Below are positions 24,345 through 32,777 of a DNA stretch of 64,000 bases, piece after piece. Location: positions 90,824 through 154,823 of the forward strand of contig FR888502.1 in assembly GCA_000432155.1 (NCBI GenBank), read 5' to 3'. A program made the position numbers and the translations under genes. The notes beneath the pieces were generated by a model. That model was not told where the DNA came from, searched no databases, and saw only the letters and a list, made by a program, of their open reading frames with translations. Position 1 is the stretch's first letter. Every line of letters starts with the position of its first letter. The DNA comes from Eubacterium sp. CAG:274. GTDB lineage: Bacteria; Bacillota; Clostridia; Lachnospirales; CAG-274.

Positions 24345-24500
24345 TTAAGAAAACCTTGGTTTTCTTAAATTAATTCCGCAGGTCGAGCTTTGCCTGACCG
24401 AGGACAGGGACAAAAATATGGTACTGTTTTTTAGTGCCATATTTTTCACGGCTGGTCCCTACCTTAGACTAACTGCAAGAAATGCAAGCATTTCTTGCAA
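24345..24500. other. Cluster of hairpins between the fusion gene and pdxR
   Basis: No gene fits this part of the 399-base gap. Successive inverted repeats are: TTAAGAAAACC/GGTTTTCTTAA (24345-24368); CAGG/CCTG within 24379-24398; AGGGAC plus AAAAATATGGTACT (24406-24425) with AGTGCCATATTTTT and GTCCCT (24433-24459); and TGCAAGAAATGC/GCATTTCTTGCA (24475-24500). A further hairpin at 24501-24523 ends pdxR. Such density suggests a structured RNA or a small hairpin-rich mobile remnant; I do not recognise a known RNA family. The rest of the gap (24174-24344) is AT-rich with nothing I can support. Confidence 0.6.
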
Positions 24501-24523
24501 GGCTGTCGAATTTATCGACAGCC
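24501..24523 (-). terminator. Hairpin at the 3' end of pdxR
   Basis: GGCTGTCGA pairs with TCGACAGCC, abutting the pdxR stop. Downstream T-richness on the minus strand is weak, so termination may depend on the adjoining hairpins. Read on the minus strand, its loop and right arm (GATAAATTCGACAGC) resemble the dispersed repeat. Confidence 0.55.
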
Positions 24524-25914
24524 TATTTCCATATTTGTTCCAAAATTTTAAAAGCCTTTTCTATGTTGACAGTATCTATACCACTATATCCTAAAATTAC
24601 AGTAGGCTTTCCTTTATGAACACCTTCGTGGAAAAATTGGGACATACCTGTTAATAAAATTCCATTTTCTCTGGCTTTATCCACAAGCTCCTTTTCTGTC
24701 ATACCATTATTGACTTCAAGGAGTATGTGAAGACCGGTTTTTTCTCCTTTAACAGTTACAAAATCTTTTAAAGAACAGTTGTTAATAGAATTTATAATGG
24801 CATCTAGCCTTTGCTTGTATATAAGACGCATTTTATTTATGTATCGCTCAAAATTCCCTTTTGCCATAAATTTTGAAAGAGTGTATTGCTCAAAACTAGA
24901 TACAGTATTGGAGTAAAAACTAAATTCTTTCTGATATTTTTCAGCCAAATTTTCGGGCAAAACCATATAGCTAATTCTAAGAGATGGGGCAATATTTTTT
25001 GCAAATGTGTTCAAATAAATTACTTTACTACCTTTATCTAAGGATTGCAATGCTGGTACAGGTCTTCCTGTATATCTAAACTCGCTGTCATAGTCGTCCT
25101 CAATAATGTAACTGTCGGTGTTGTATGCCCAGTTTAGTATTTCATTTCGCTTTTTTACTGGAGTAACAATACCTAATGGGAAATGATGAGAGGGTGTAAT
25201 GTGGAGTACATTTGCTTTTGAATTTATAAGTTCATTCATATTAATACCGTCATCATTTAAGGGTATGTATTTTGGCTCAATGCCGTTAGCCTCCATTATT
25301 TTAGCTATTTTGTGATAGCCGGGATTTTCTACAGCATAAATTCTGTTTTTGCCTAGTAGCTGTAATATTATGTTGATTAGATATTCACTTCCTGCACCTA
25401 CAATGATTTGGTCTGCACTAACAGAAATATTTCTATAGGCTTTTAAGTAAATGGCAATTTCTCGGCGTAAAGTATACAAACCTTTTGGATTACCTTTTTC
25501 AAGCAATTTTTTATCCTGGTCACGAAGAACTTCCCTCATCAAAGCAGCCCAAGTGGAAAATGGAAAACTGTTAATGTCAGCTGAATTTGTTCTAAATTCA
25601 TAAGGTAAAGTTTTTTCTGGTATTACAGGTTGAAATTCATTGTGAACAGGAGCTTTAATAGGGGAGGTATTATCTATATCAGTAACATAAAATCCCTTTT
25701 GAGGTTTGGAGTAAATATAACCCTCTGTAATAAGCTGTTCGTAAGCATTTTCAATAGTAATAACACTTATTTTCAGGTGTTGAGATAACTTTCTTTTTGA
25801 AGGTAATTTTTCCTCAGCTTTTAACTCTCCGTTGTTAATAGAATTTTGTATATATTCGTAAAGTTGTTGATAAAGAGGTACTTTACTTTTTGGGTCTAAG
25901 TTACAGGTAAACAT
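24523..25914 (-). CDS. pdxR: MocR/GabR-type regulator of PLP synthesis
   Basis: 463-aa fusion of an N-terminal GntR winged helix (VPLYQQLYEYIQNSINNGEL, KLPSKRKLSQHLKISVITIE) and a C-terminal aminotransferase-I-like domain that binds pyridoxal phosphate; the PLP lysine is probably in NTFAKNIAPSLRISY. PdxR proteins activate pdxST when PLP is scarce. It is divergent from pdxS-pdxT with 145 bases between, which strongly supports the role. Start ATG 25914 has AAGGAGAA upstream; the longer frame starts before that site. Confidence 0.88.
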   Translation of the reverse strand: MFTCNLDPKSKVPLYQQLYEYIQNSINNGELKAEEKLPSKRKLSQHLKISVITIENAYEQLITEGYIYSKPQKGFYVTDIDNTSPIKAPVHNEFQPVIPEKTLPYEFRTNSADINSFPFSTWAALMREVLRDQDKKLLEKGNPKGLYTLRREIAIYLKAYRNISVSADQIIVGAGSEYLINIILQLLGKNRIYAVENPGYHKIAKIMEANGIEPKYIPLNDDGINMNELINSKANVLHITPSHHFPLGIVTPVKKRNEILNWAYNTDSYIIEDDYDSEFRYTGRPVPALQSLDKGSKVIYLNTFAKNIAPSLRISYMVLPENLAEKYQKEFSFYSNTVSSFEQYTLSKFMAKGNFERYINKMRLIYKQRLDAIINSINNCSLKDFVTVKGEKTGLHILLEVNNGMTEKELVDKARENGILLTGMSQFFHEGVHKGKPTVILGYSGIDTVNIEKAFKILEQIWK

Positions 25915-25945
25915 ACATAATTCTCCTTTTTTAGTAAATATAATC

Positions 25946-25976
25946 AAAACTGACCTTATTAAAAAGTTAAAAACTG
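25946..25976. promoter_or_regulatory. Direct repeats, probable PdxR sites
   Basis: AAAACTG occurs at 25946-25952 and 25970-25976, 24 bases apart, upstream of the pdxS -10 box. MocR regulators usually bind direct repeats, so these are candidate PdxR sites. Confidence 0.4.
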
Positions 25977-26002
25977 GATATTTATTTAATATCAGATTTA
26001 TG

Positions 26003-26008
26003 TATAAT
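26003..26008 (+). promoter_or_regulatory. pdxS promoter -10 box without a -35 box
   Basis: TATAAT at 26003-26008. The -35 position (about 25980-25985, ATTTAT) is far from consensus, as expected for an activator-dependent promoter. Confidence 0.5.
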
Positions 26009-26059
26009 TATAACCATATTTCAAATAAAAATCAATTTATTTTCGGAGGTTATTGTATT

Positions 26060-26929
26060 ATGTCAAGATATAAATTAAATTGCGAATTAGCTCAGATGTT
26101 AAAGGGTGGCGTAATTATGGATGTTACTACACCTGAACAAGCAAAGATTGCTGAAGAAGCTGGTGCTTGTGCTGTTATGGCACTTGAAAGAATTCCTGCT
26201 GATATTAGAGCAGCTGGTGGTGTATCAAGAATGAGTGACCCTAAAATGATTAAGGGTATTCAGGAAGCTGTTTCTATTCCTGTAATGGCAAAGGTTAGAA
26301 TTGGTCACTTTGCAGAAGCTCAGATTTTACAGGCTATTGAAATTGACTACATTGATGAAAGTGAAGTTCTTTCTCCAGCAGACAATGTTTACCACATTGA
26401 CAAGACTAAGTTTGATGTTCCTTTCGTTTGTGGTGCAAAGGATTTAGGCGAAGCTTTAAGAAGAATTGCTGAAGGTGCATCAATGATTAGAACAAAGGGC
26501 GAACCTGGTACAGGCGATATTGTACAGGCTGTAACTCATATGAGAAAGATGAACAGCGAAATTCGCAGAATTGGTTCTCTTAGCGAAGACGAACTCTACA
26601 ACAACGCAAAGGAATTAGGCGTTCCTTATGACTTATTAAAGTATGTTCACGATAACAAGAGACTTCCAGTTGTAAACTTTGCGGCCGGTGGTGTAGCAAC
26701 TCCTGCTGATGCAGCTCTTATGATGCAGCTTGGTGCAGAAGGTGTATTCGTTGGTTCTGGTATCTTCAAGTCTGGTAACCCAGCAAAGAGAGCAGCTGCT
26801 ATTGTAAAGGCTGTTACAAACTACAATGATGCTAAGTTACTTGCTGAACTTTCAGAAGATTTAGGCGAAGCAATGGTTGGTATTAACGAAGACGAAATTG
26901 AACTTTTAATGGCAGAAAGAGGCAAATAA
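26060..26929 (+). CDS. pdxS: Pyridoxal 5'-phosphate synthase lyase subunit
   Basis: Makes PLP from ribose 5-phosphate, glyceraldehyde 3-phosphate and ammonia delivered by PdxT. 289 aa, TIM barrel. Highly conserved segments: GGVIMDVTTPEQAKIAEEAG, DPKMIKGIQEAVSIPVMAKV with the active Lys in AKVRIGHF, the second Lys region IRTKGEPGTGD and NFAAGGVATPADAALMMQLG. The start ATG 26060 is preferred because TCGGAGG lies at 26043-26049; a longer frame exists but covers the promoter. It is one base from pdxT. Confidence 0.97.
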   Translation: MSRYKLNCELAQMLKGGVIMDVTTPEQAKIAEEAGACAVMALERIPADIRAAGGVSRMSDPKMIKGIQEAVSIPVMAKVRIGHFAEAQILQAIEIDYIDESEVLSPADNVYHIDKTKFDVPFVCGAKDLGEALRRIAEGASMIRTKGEPGTGDIVQAVTHMRKMNSEIRRIGSLSEDELYNNAKELGVPYDLLKYVHDNKRLPVVNFAAGGVATPADAALMMQLGAEGVFVGSGIFKSGNPAKRAAAIVKAVTNYNDAKLLAELSEDLGEAMVGINEDEIELLMAERGK

Positions 26930-26930
26930 T

Positions 26931-27491
26931 ATGAAAAAAGTTGGAGTATTGGCAGTTCAAGGTGCTTTTATTGAACACGAAAATATACTTAACAAAATAG
27001 GTGTTGAAACTTTCGAAATCCGTCAAAAGAAAGATTTGGAGAGAGATTTTGACGGTCTTATTATTCCAGGTGGCGAAAGTACAGTTATTGGTAAGTTAGC
27101 AAGAGAACTTGATATGCAAGATACACTTGTTAAGAAGATTAATGACGGTATGCCTGTATTTGGTACTTGTGCTGGTCTTTTGGTTTTAGCAAAGAAGATT
27201 GAAAATGACGACAGAGTACATTTTGCTACAATGGATATTGTTGCAAAGAGAAATGCCTATGGTAGACAGCTTGGTTCATTCTCTACAGAAGAAAAATTTG
27301 GTGATACTACAATCCCAATGAGATTTATTAGAGCACCTTATATTGAAAAGGCTGGGGACGGTGTTGAGATTTTATCTGTTGTTGACGGCAAGATTGTTGC
27401 TGCAAGACAGGGTAATCAGCTTGTAAGTGCATTCCACCCAGAGTTAACAGACTCTACAGAAGTACATAAGTATTTTGCAGAAATGCTTTAA
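26931..27491 (+). CDS. pdxT: Pyridoxal 5'-phosphate synthase glutaminase subunit
   Basis: Class I glutaminase that feeds ammonia to PdxS. 186 aa. Motifs: GVLAVQGAFIEHE, the oxyanion loop PGGESTVIGKL, the nucleophile elbow FGTCAGLLVLA (Cys), and the His/Glu of SAFHPELT. The start lies one base after the pdxS stop, so the two are co-translated. Confidence 0.97.
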   Translation: MKKVGVLAVQGAFIEHENILNKIGVETFEIRQKKDLERDFDGLIIPGGESTVIGKLARELDMQDTLVKKINDGMPVFGTCAGLLVLAKKIENDDRVHFATMDIVAKRNAYGRQLGSFSTEEKFGDTTIPMRFIRAPYIEKAGDGVEILSVVDGKIVAARQGNQLVSAFHPELTDSTEVHKYFAEML

Positions 27492-27521
27492 GATAAAATT
27501 ATAAATAATATAAACATAGAG

Positions 27522-27555
27522 AAAGCTGGTGTTCAAATGAACACCAGCTTTTTTA
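27522..27555 (+). terminator. Terminator of pdxST
   Basis: AAAGCTGGTGTTC pairs with GAACACCAGCTTT around AAAT, followed by further T. Confidence 0.9.
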
Positions 27556-27560
27556 CAGTG

Positions 27561-27586
27561 AATCGGAAAAATAAATCCGATGCCTT
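27561..27586 (+). repeat. Dispersed hairpin repeat, copy B
   Basis: AATCGGAAAAATAAA then TCCGATGCCTT. It sits directly after the pdxST terminator and differs from copy A at two positions. Confidence 0.7.
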
Positions 27587-27626
27587 AATAAGGAAGAAAA
27601 ATTATAAAAACTCAAGAGAGTATTTA

Positions 27627-28775
27627 TTACATTAATGAATGATAGAGTGCAATAATATCTTCAAGACTTGCGTCTTTTGGATTACCAGGAGCACAAGCAT
27701 CGGCTACAGCAGATTCAGCAAGGAACTGAACATCTTCTTCTTTTACAATATCCTTTAAGTCAGCAGGAATACCTACATCAATAGAAAGCTGTCTAACAGC
27801 ATCTACAGCTGCTTTTCTGTATTCTTCCTGAGTCATACTTTCAGTACCTTCTACACCCATAGCCTTTGCAATATATTTATACTTATCGCCAGTAGCATCA
27901 GCGTTGTAAGCCATTACTGTAGGAAGTAAAATAGCATTTGCTACACCATGAGGAGTATCGTAAACAGCACCTAAAGCATGAGCCATAGAGTGAACAATAC
28001 CAAGACCTACATTAGAGAAGCCCATACCGGCGATATACTGACCTAATGCCATACCTTCTCTACCTTCTGGAGTGTTTTCAACAGCACCTCTTAAATTCTT
28101 TGAAATAATTTCAATAGCTTTAAGGTGGAACATATCTGTCATTTCCCAAGCACCCTTAGTGATATAACCTTCAATAGCGTGAGTGAGGGCATCCATACCA
28201 GTAGATGCTGTAAGACCCTTAGGCATTGAGCTCATCATATCTGGGTCAACAATAGCAACAACAGGAATATCGTGAGTATCTACACAAACAAATTTACGCT
28301 TCTTTTCAACATCTGTAATAACATAGTTGATTGTAACTTCAGCAGCTGTACCAGCAGTAGTAGGAACAGCAATAATAGGTACACAAGGCTTTTTAGTAGG
28401 TGCAACACCCTCAAGACTTCTAACATCTTCAAATTCTGGGTTATTGATAATAATACCTATTGCCTTTGATGTATCCATTGAAGAACCACCACCAATGGCA
28501 ATTATGTAGTCAGCACCGCTATCCTTAAATGCTTTAACACCTGTCTGTACATTTTCAATAGTAGGGTTAGGCTTAATGTTAGAATAAATTTCATAAGCAA
28601 AACCTACATTATCTAATACATCAGTAACCTTTTTAGTAACACCAAACTTAATTAAGTCAGGGTCTGAACATACAAAGGCTTTTTTAAATCCTCTTGTCTT
28701 TACTTCTGTTGCAATATCCTGTATTGCTCCTTTACCATGATATGATGTTTCGTTTAAAACTATTCTATTTGACAT
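27627..28775 (-). CDS. Iron-containing alcohol dehydrogenase, FucO-like
   Basis: 382-aa group III (iron-type) alcohol dehydrogenase most similar in pattern to lactaldehyde reductase FucO, which reduces L-lactaldehyde to 1,2-propanediol with NADH. NAD-binding GGGSSMDTSKAIG; metal ligands in TGMDALTHAIEGY and HSMAHALGAVYDTPHG. Start ATG 28775 is chosen for AAGGGAG seven bases upstream; the frame extends 14 codons further without a ribosome site. No fucose or rhamnose genes are nearby, so the physiological substrate may be another aldehyde, including acetaldehyde. Confidence 0.85.
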   Translation of the reverse strand: MSNRIVLNETSYHGKGAIQDIATEVKTRGFKKAFVCSDPDLIKFGVTKKVTDVLDNVGFAYEIYSNIKPNPTIENVQTGVKAFKDSGADYIIAIGGGSSMDTSKAIGIIINNPEFEDVRSLEGVAPTKKPCVPIIAVPTTAGTAAEVTINYVITDVEKKRKFVCVDTHDIPVVAIVDPDMMSSMPKGLTASTGMDALTHAIEGYITKGAWEMTDMFHLKAIEIISKNLRGAVENTPEGREGMALGQYIAGMGFSNVGLGIVHSMAHALGAVYDTPHGVANAILLPTVMAYNADATGDKYKYIAKAMGVEGTESMTQEEYRKAAVDAVRQLSIDVGIPADLKDIVKEEDVQFLAESAVADACAPGNPKDASLEDIIALYHSLM

Positions 28776-29010
28776 ATAAAAACTCCCTTCGAGTAAAATT
28801 AGTTGTGGAAAATACATAAATAATATTTATTAACTTTAAATTTATTATACCACTTTCACAACAAAAATCGATATGTTAATTTATTAACAATATATTAAGA
28901 TTTTGGGGATTTGTGACATTTTAACAAAAATCATAATTATGATTGAATAAATATTTTAAATATGATAATATAAAGATATAACTATTTAGTTAAAGAGAGG
29001 GAGGATTATT

Positions 29011-30258
29011 ATGTTAAAGAAAGTTATAGGTGTTATTCTTGCTACAAGTATGTTATTATCTTCTAATGTGTTGGCAGAAGAATTTTCAACAAAACCAATG
29101 GTATCTACAAATGAGGATTATACATTGGCTTTAAAAAGTGACGGAACAGTATGGGCTTGGGGAGAAAATAAGTACGGTTCATTGGGAATTGGTACATCAC
29201 AGGACAGCCTTTATCCAGTACAGACAAAAGGACTAAAAGACATAGTCTGTGTCAACGCAAAGGGTGATTACTCCATGGCAGTAGATAGTGAAGGCTATGT
29301 ATGGTACTGGGGCAAGGAAAGGTCAGGGACAGCCGATGAATTTATAAAATTAAGTGCAGATGAGGCTACACCTAAGAGAATAAATGCCATTAACAATGTT
29401 AAGGAAGTAGACAGTAGTGGTACTTATGCTTTGGCATTGAAAAAAGACGGGACAGTATGGAAATTTGATAATAGAACTCCGGATTTAGTACAGAAAGTTG
29501 ACGGTCTTTGTGATATTGAACAGATACAAATGGGAAAAGTGTATGGCGATAGCAATAAATATTTTGCCATGGCATTAGATAAAGACGGAAATGTATGGGG
29601 TTGGGGCAATAATAAGGACTATTGCCTTGGTACAACAGAAGATGGTACTGATTTACAGCCAGAAGAAAATGATTATTTGAAAAATATAACTAAAATAAGC
29701 GTAGGTGAAGTACATAGCCTTGCATTAGACAAAGATGGAAATGTATGGACTTGGGGCAATAATGATTACAGCCGACTTGGCAGAAAAACAGTTCCAGATT
29801 GGAAACCTACAAAGTTAAATGATTTAAAAAATATTACTGATATAGTAGCTGGTGGTAAACACTCTTTTGCTTTAAGTAATAGTGGCCAGTTATATGGCTG
29901 GGGAGATAGTACAGACGGTCAGCTTGGTAGTAGTAATGTTCCGGTATATTCAACAAGAGATAAAAGTGGAATGGTATATCAAGGCGAAAAACGAGCAGAA
30001 ACACCTATGTACATAAGTTTAGTAGGTAAAAATGCTTGTATAGATGCAGGTACAAGGCTTTCAGCAGTAGTTACTAATGACGGTGGAGTTTTAACTTGTG
30101 GTTTTAATTACAAAAATAATAAATTAGGTAGACCAGCATCAAAAATTGAAAGCTCTTTTGGAAATGTTATAAATAGTGATAGAAGTAAATTTACTGTAGG
30201 CACATATGTGCCAAATACGGAAGTAAAAAAGACTACAGCTACAGTTGAAAAGAAGTAG
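29011..30258 (+). CDS. Secreted RCC1-repeat protein, copy 1
   Basis: 415 aa. A signal peptide (MLKKVIGVILATSMLLSSNV, cleavage near LAEE) is followed by RCC1-type repeats forming a predicted seven-bladed propeller; each repeat shows a pattern such as LALKSDGTVWAWGENKYGSL, MAVDSEGYVWYWG, LALDKDGNVWTWGNNDYSRL and LSNSGQLYGWGDS. Bacterial RCC1 proteins include the beta-lactamase inhibitor BLIP-II and various surface proteins; here the ligand is unknown. The C-terminus is KKTTATVEKK with no anchor motif. Ribosome site GAGGGAGG. Fourteen bases separate it from a paralogue of identical length. Confidence 0.85.
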   Translation: MLKKVIGVILATSMLLSSNVLAEEFSTKPMVSTNEDYTLALKSDGTVWAWGENKYGSLGIGTSQDSLYPVQTKGLKDIVCVNAKGDYSMAVDSEGYVWYWGKERSGTADEFIKLSADEATPKRINAINNVKEVDSSGTYALALKKDGTVWKFDNRTPDLVQKVDGLCDIEQIQMGKVYGDSNKYFAMALDKDGNVWGWGNNKDYCLGTTEDGTDLQPEENDYLKNITKISVGEVHSLALDKDGNVWTWGNNDYSRLGRKTVPDWKPTKLNDLKNITDIVAGGKHSFALSNSGQLYGWGDSTDGQLGSSNVPVYSTRDKSGMVYQGEKRAETPMYISLVGKNACIDAGTRLSAVVTNDGGVLTCGFNYKNNKLGRPASKIESSFGNVINSDRSKFTVGTYVPNTEVKKTTATVEKK

Positions 30259-30272
30259 AAGGGGAGATTATT

Positions 30273-31520
30273 ATGTTAAAGAAAATTTTAGGGGCTATTT
30301 TAGCAACAAGTATGCTTTTTTCAACAAATGTGCTTGCAGAAGAATTTTCAACACAGCCAATGATTTCGTCAGGTAGCACTTGGAATTTGGCGTTAAAAAG
30401 TGACGGAACTGTATGGGCTTGGGGATTAAATGAATATGGTGTAATAGCAAATGGTACAGTTAAGTATGCCCAATTTCCAACACAGATAAAAGGATTAAAC
30501 GACATAGTACAAGTAAATGCTAAAAGTGATTTTGGTATGGCACTTGATAATACTGGAAAGGTGTGGGTTTGGGGAAAAGAATATAATAACGAAGAAGAAA
30601 CTGATAAAAGCCATAAAATGGACAACAGTAATGCAATATTTACATCAAAAGATGCAACACCTAAGGTAATTAGCGATATTAGTGATGTAAAGGAAATTGA
30701 TGGTTATGGGAATACTGCTATTGCTGTTAAAAAAGACGGAACCGTATGGTATTGGGAGAACAGTAAAATAAATATTGGAAATAAAAACACAGTAGCTCCT
30801 AAGCAGGTTCAAGGACTTTCAGATGTAAAGAGCATTGCTATGGGAGAAACTTATAATAACAATGATAGTTATTATGCTATTGCATTAAAAAATGATGGAA
30901 CAGTATGGGACTGGGGAGATAGTAAAAATGGTTATATTCAGAGAGTAAATAAAAATAAAGAAAGTGAACCTCAACAGATTTTATATTTAAAAGATGTTAC
31001 AAAAATAGATGCAGGCGAAGATGTTTTGCTTGCTCTTGATAAAGACGGTGCTGTTTGGTCTTGGGGTGACAAGGAAAATGGAAAACTTGGTAGAGATAAA
31101 GCACCTCTTTTAATGCCACAGAAAATAGATGGTTTAAATAAAATTGTAGATATTAAAGTTGGGTATGACCATTCTCTTGCTTTAAGTAGTGACGGTAAAG
31201 TATATGGTTGGGGTGATAACACAGAGGGCGAATTAGGTAAAGACGGTATGACAGGAAGAATTGAAAAATCAAAAACTGGTAAGGGTAGTGAAATTCGCTT
31301 TTTCGCAGAAACACCTATAGAAGTACCTAAAGTTGACAATTCAGTTGGTATTGAGGCAGGACATAATTTCTCAATGTTTATTACTAAAGACGGTAGTGTT
31401 TTATCTTGTGGAGAGAATGACTATAATCAGTTAGCAAGAAGAAAAGAAACTACTAAAAATGTAGTAGGCAAGGTTAAGAACAGCAATAAGACAGAATTTA
31501 ATATTGGAATAGCTAAGTGA
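30273..31520 (+). CDS. Secreted RCC1-repeat protein, copy 2
   Basis: Tandem paralogue of the preceding gene, also 415 aa, with nearly the same signal peptide (MLKKILGAILATSMLFSTNV) and start of the mature chain (LAEEFSTQPM). RCC1 repeats include LALKSDGTVWAWGLNEYGV, LALDKDGAVWSWGDKENGKL and LSSDGKVYGWGDNTEGEL. The repeats have diverged in their loops, which suggests related proteins with different ligands. It lies in an operon with copy 1 and is followed by a strong terminator. Function unknown. Confidence 0.85.
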   Translation: MLKKILGAILATSMLFSTNVLAEEFSTQPMISSGSTWNLALKSDGTVWAWGLNEYGVIANGTVKYAQFPTQIKGLNDIVQVNAKSDFGMALDNTGKVWVWGKEYNNEEETDKSHKMDNSNAIFTSKDATPKVISDISDVKEIDGYGNTAIAVKKDGTVWYWENSKINIGNKNTVAPKQVQGLSDVKSIAMGETYNNNDSYYAIALKNDGTVWDWGDSKNGYIQRVNKNKESEPQQILYLKDVTKIDAGEDVLLALDKDGAVWSWGDKENGKLGRDKAPLLMPQKIDGLNKIVDIKVGYDHSLALSSDGKVYGWGDNTEGELGKDGMTGRIEKSKTGKGSEIRFFAETPIEVPKVDNSVGIEAGHNFSMFITKDGSVLSCGENDYNQLARRKETTKNVVGKVKNSNKTEFNIGIAK

Positions 31521-31526
31521 TATTAA

Positions 31527-31564
31527 GAAAAGAGACCTGTGGAGAAAATTCCACAGGTCTTTTG
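31527..31564. terminator. Bidirectional terminator
   Basis: AGACCTGTGG pairs with CCACAGGTCT, flanked by an A-tract on the left and TTTTG on the right. It separates the RCC1 operon from the convergent hydF. Confidence 0.88.
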
Positions 31565-31566
31565 TG

Positions 31567-32766
31567 TTAATCAAGTATTTTAGCTATTTCCGGAAAAGCT
31601 TGTAAACTTCTCTTTAATATGCCTTGAGTATAGGCTATAAATATTCCGTAGTTTGTAATAGGAACATTTTGCTCCTTAGCAACGGCAATTCTATGTTTCA
31701 TTTCTTTTTCGTTTAATGTACAGCCACCACAATGTATTACGGCCTTGTATTTGCTTAAATCTCTAGGAAATTCTGTTCCACTAGAAAATTCATAGTTGAT
31801 TTTTTTGCCACTATGTTCTTTAAGCCATCTAGGGATTTTAACTGTTCCTATATCGTCACATTGTCTATGGTGTGAACAACCCTCTGAAATAAGTACATAA
31901 TCTCCGTCTTTGAGGCTATCTATAGCTTTTACAGCTTTTATCTGCTCAGATAAATCTCCCTTATATCTTGCGAAAAGTATTGAAAATGAAGTAAGGAGAA
32001 TATCTTCCGGTACATCATTTTTTACCTTGCCAAAAGCCTGAGAGTCTGTAACTACAATTTTTGGTTTTTTGCCAAGAGCTTTCAATGTTTGAGAAAGTTC
32101 AGTATCTCTTGTAACAACTGAAATTGCACCAGCCTCAAGCACATCTCTTATTGTCTGCTGTTGAGGGAGAATAAGTCGACCCTTTGGTGCTGCTGAGTCA
32201 ATAGGTACTACAAGAACCACAATATCCTCTGGGTCAAGTAAATCGCCTATTATTTTAAGTGTCATATTTTCATTGGGAACAAGTTTAGAAAGGCTTTCTT
32301 TTAATTCCCAAATATTTTCATTAGTTTCAGCACTTACCCATATAGAGTTTTCAATGTCATATCTGTTACAAACTTCATCAGATTTATTTAATATAATAAG
32401 ATAAGGAAGTTTTCTCTTTTTAATTTCTTCTATTAAATCCTTATCACATTGAGTAAGACCTACATTACCGTCAACTACTAAAAGGGCAATATCAGTTTTA
32501 TTAAGTACCTGATAGCTCTTTTCAACTCTCATTTTACCTAATTCGCCCTCATCATCAATACCAGGAGTATCAATAATCATAACTGGACCTAAAGGCAAAA
32601 GCTCCATAGCTTTTTGTACTGGGTCAGTTGTTGTTCCTTTTACTTTAGAAACTACAGCAAGATTTTGTGAAGTTATAGCATTTATAATACTAGACTTACC
32701 GGCATTTCTTTTACCAAAAATACCAATGTGTATTCTGTCAGATTTAGGAGTATCATTTAAACCCAT
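31567..32766 (-). CDS. hydF: [FeFe]-hydrogenase maturation GTPase HydF
   Basis: Scaffold on which the 2Fe subcluster of the hydrogenase H-cluster is assembled before transfer to HydA. 399 aa. The N-terminal GTPase has GIFGKRNAGKSSIINAI (P-loop), IDTPGIDDEGELG and ILNKSDEV. The C-terminal cluster domain has the expected CxH...HCxxC ligands: EGCSHHRQC and VIHCGGCTLNE. The start is 11 bases after the hydG stop on the minus strand, with AGGAGGTG upstream. Operon: TM1266-like, hydG, hydF. Confidence 0.95.
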   Translation of the reverse strand: MGLNDTPKSDRIHIGIFGKRNAGKSSIINAITSQNLAVVSKVKGTTTDPVQKAMELLPLGPVMIIDTPGIDDEGELGKMRVEKSYQVLNKTDIALLVVDGNVGLTQCDKDLIEEIKKRKLPYLIILNKSDEVCNRYDIENSIWVSAETNENIWELKESLSKLVPNENMTLKIIGDLLDPEDIVVLVVPIDSAAPKGRLILPQQQTIRDVLEAGAISVVTRDTELSQTLKALGKKPKIVVTDSQAFGKVKNDVPEDILLTSFSILFARYKGDLSEQIKAVKAIDSLKDGDYVLISEGCSHHRQCDDIGTVKIPRWLKEHSGKKINYEFSSGTEFPRDLSKYKAVIHCGGCTLNEKEMKHRIAVAKEQNVPITNYGIFIAYTQGILKRSLQAFPEIAKILD

Positions 32767-32777
32767 AGGAACACCTC

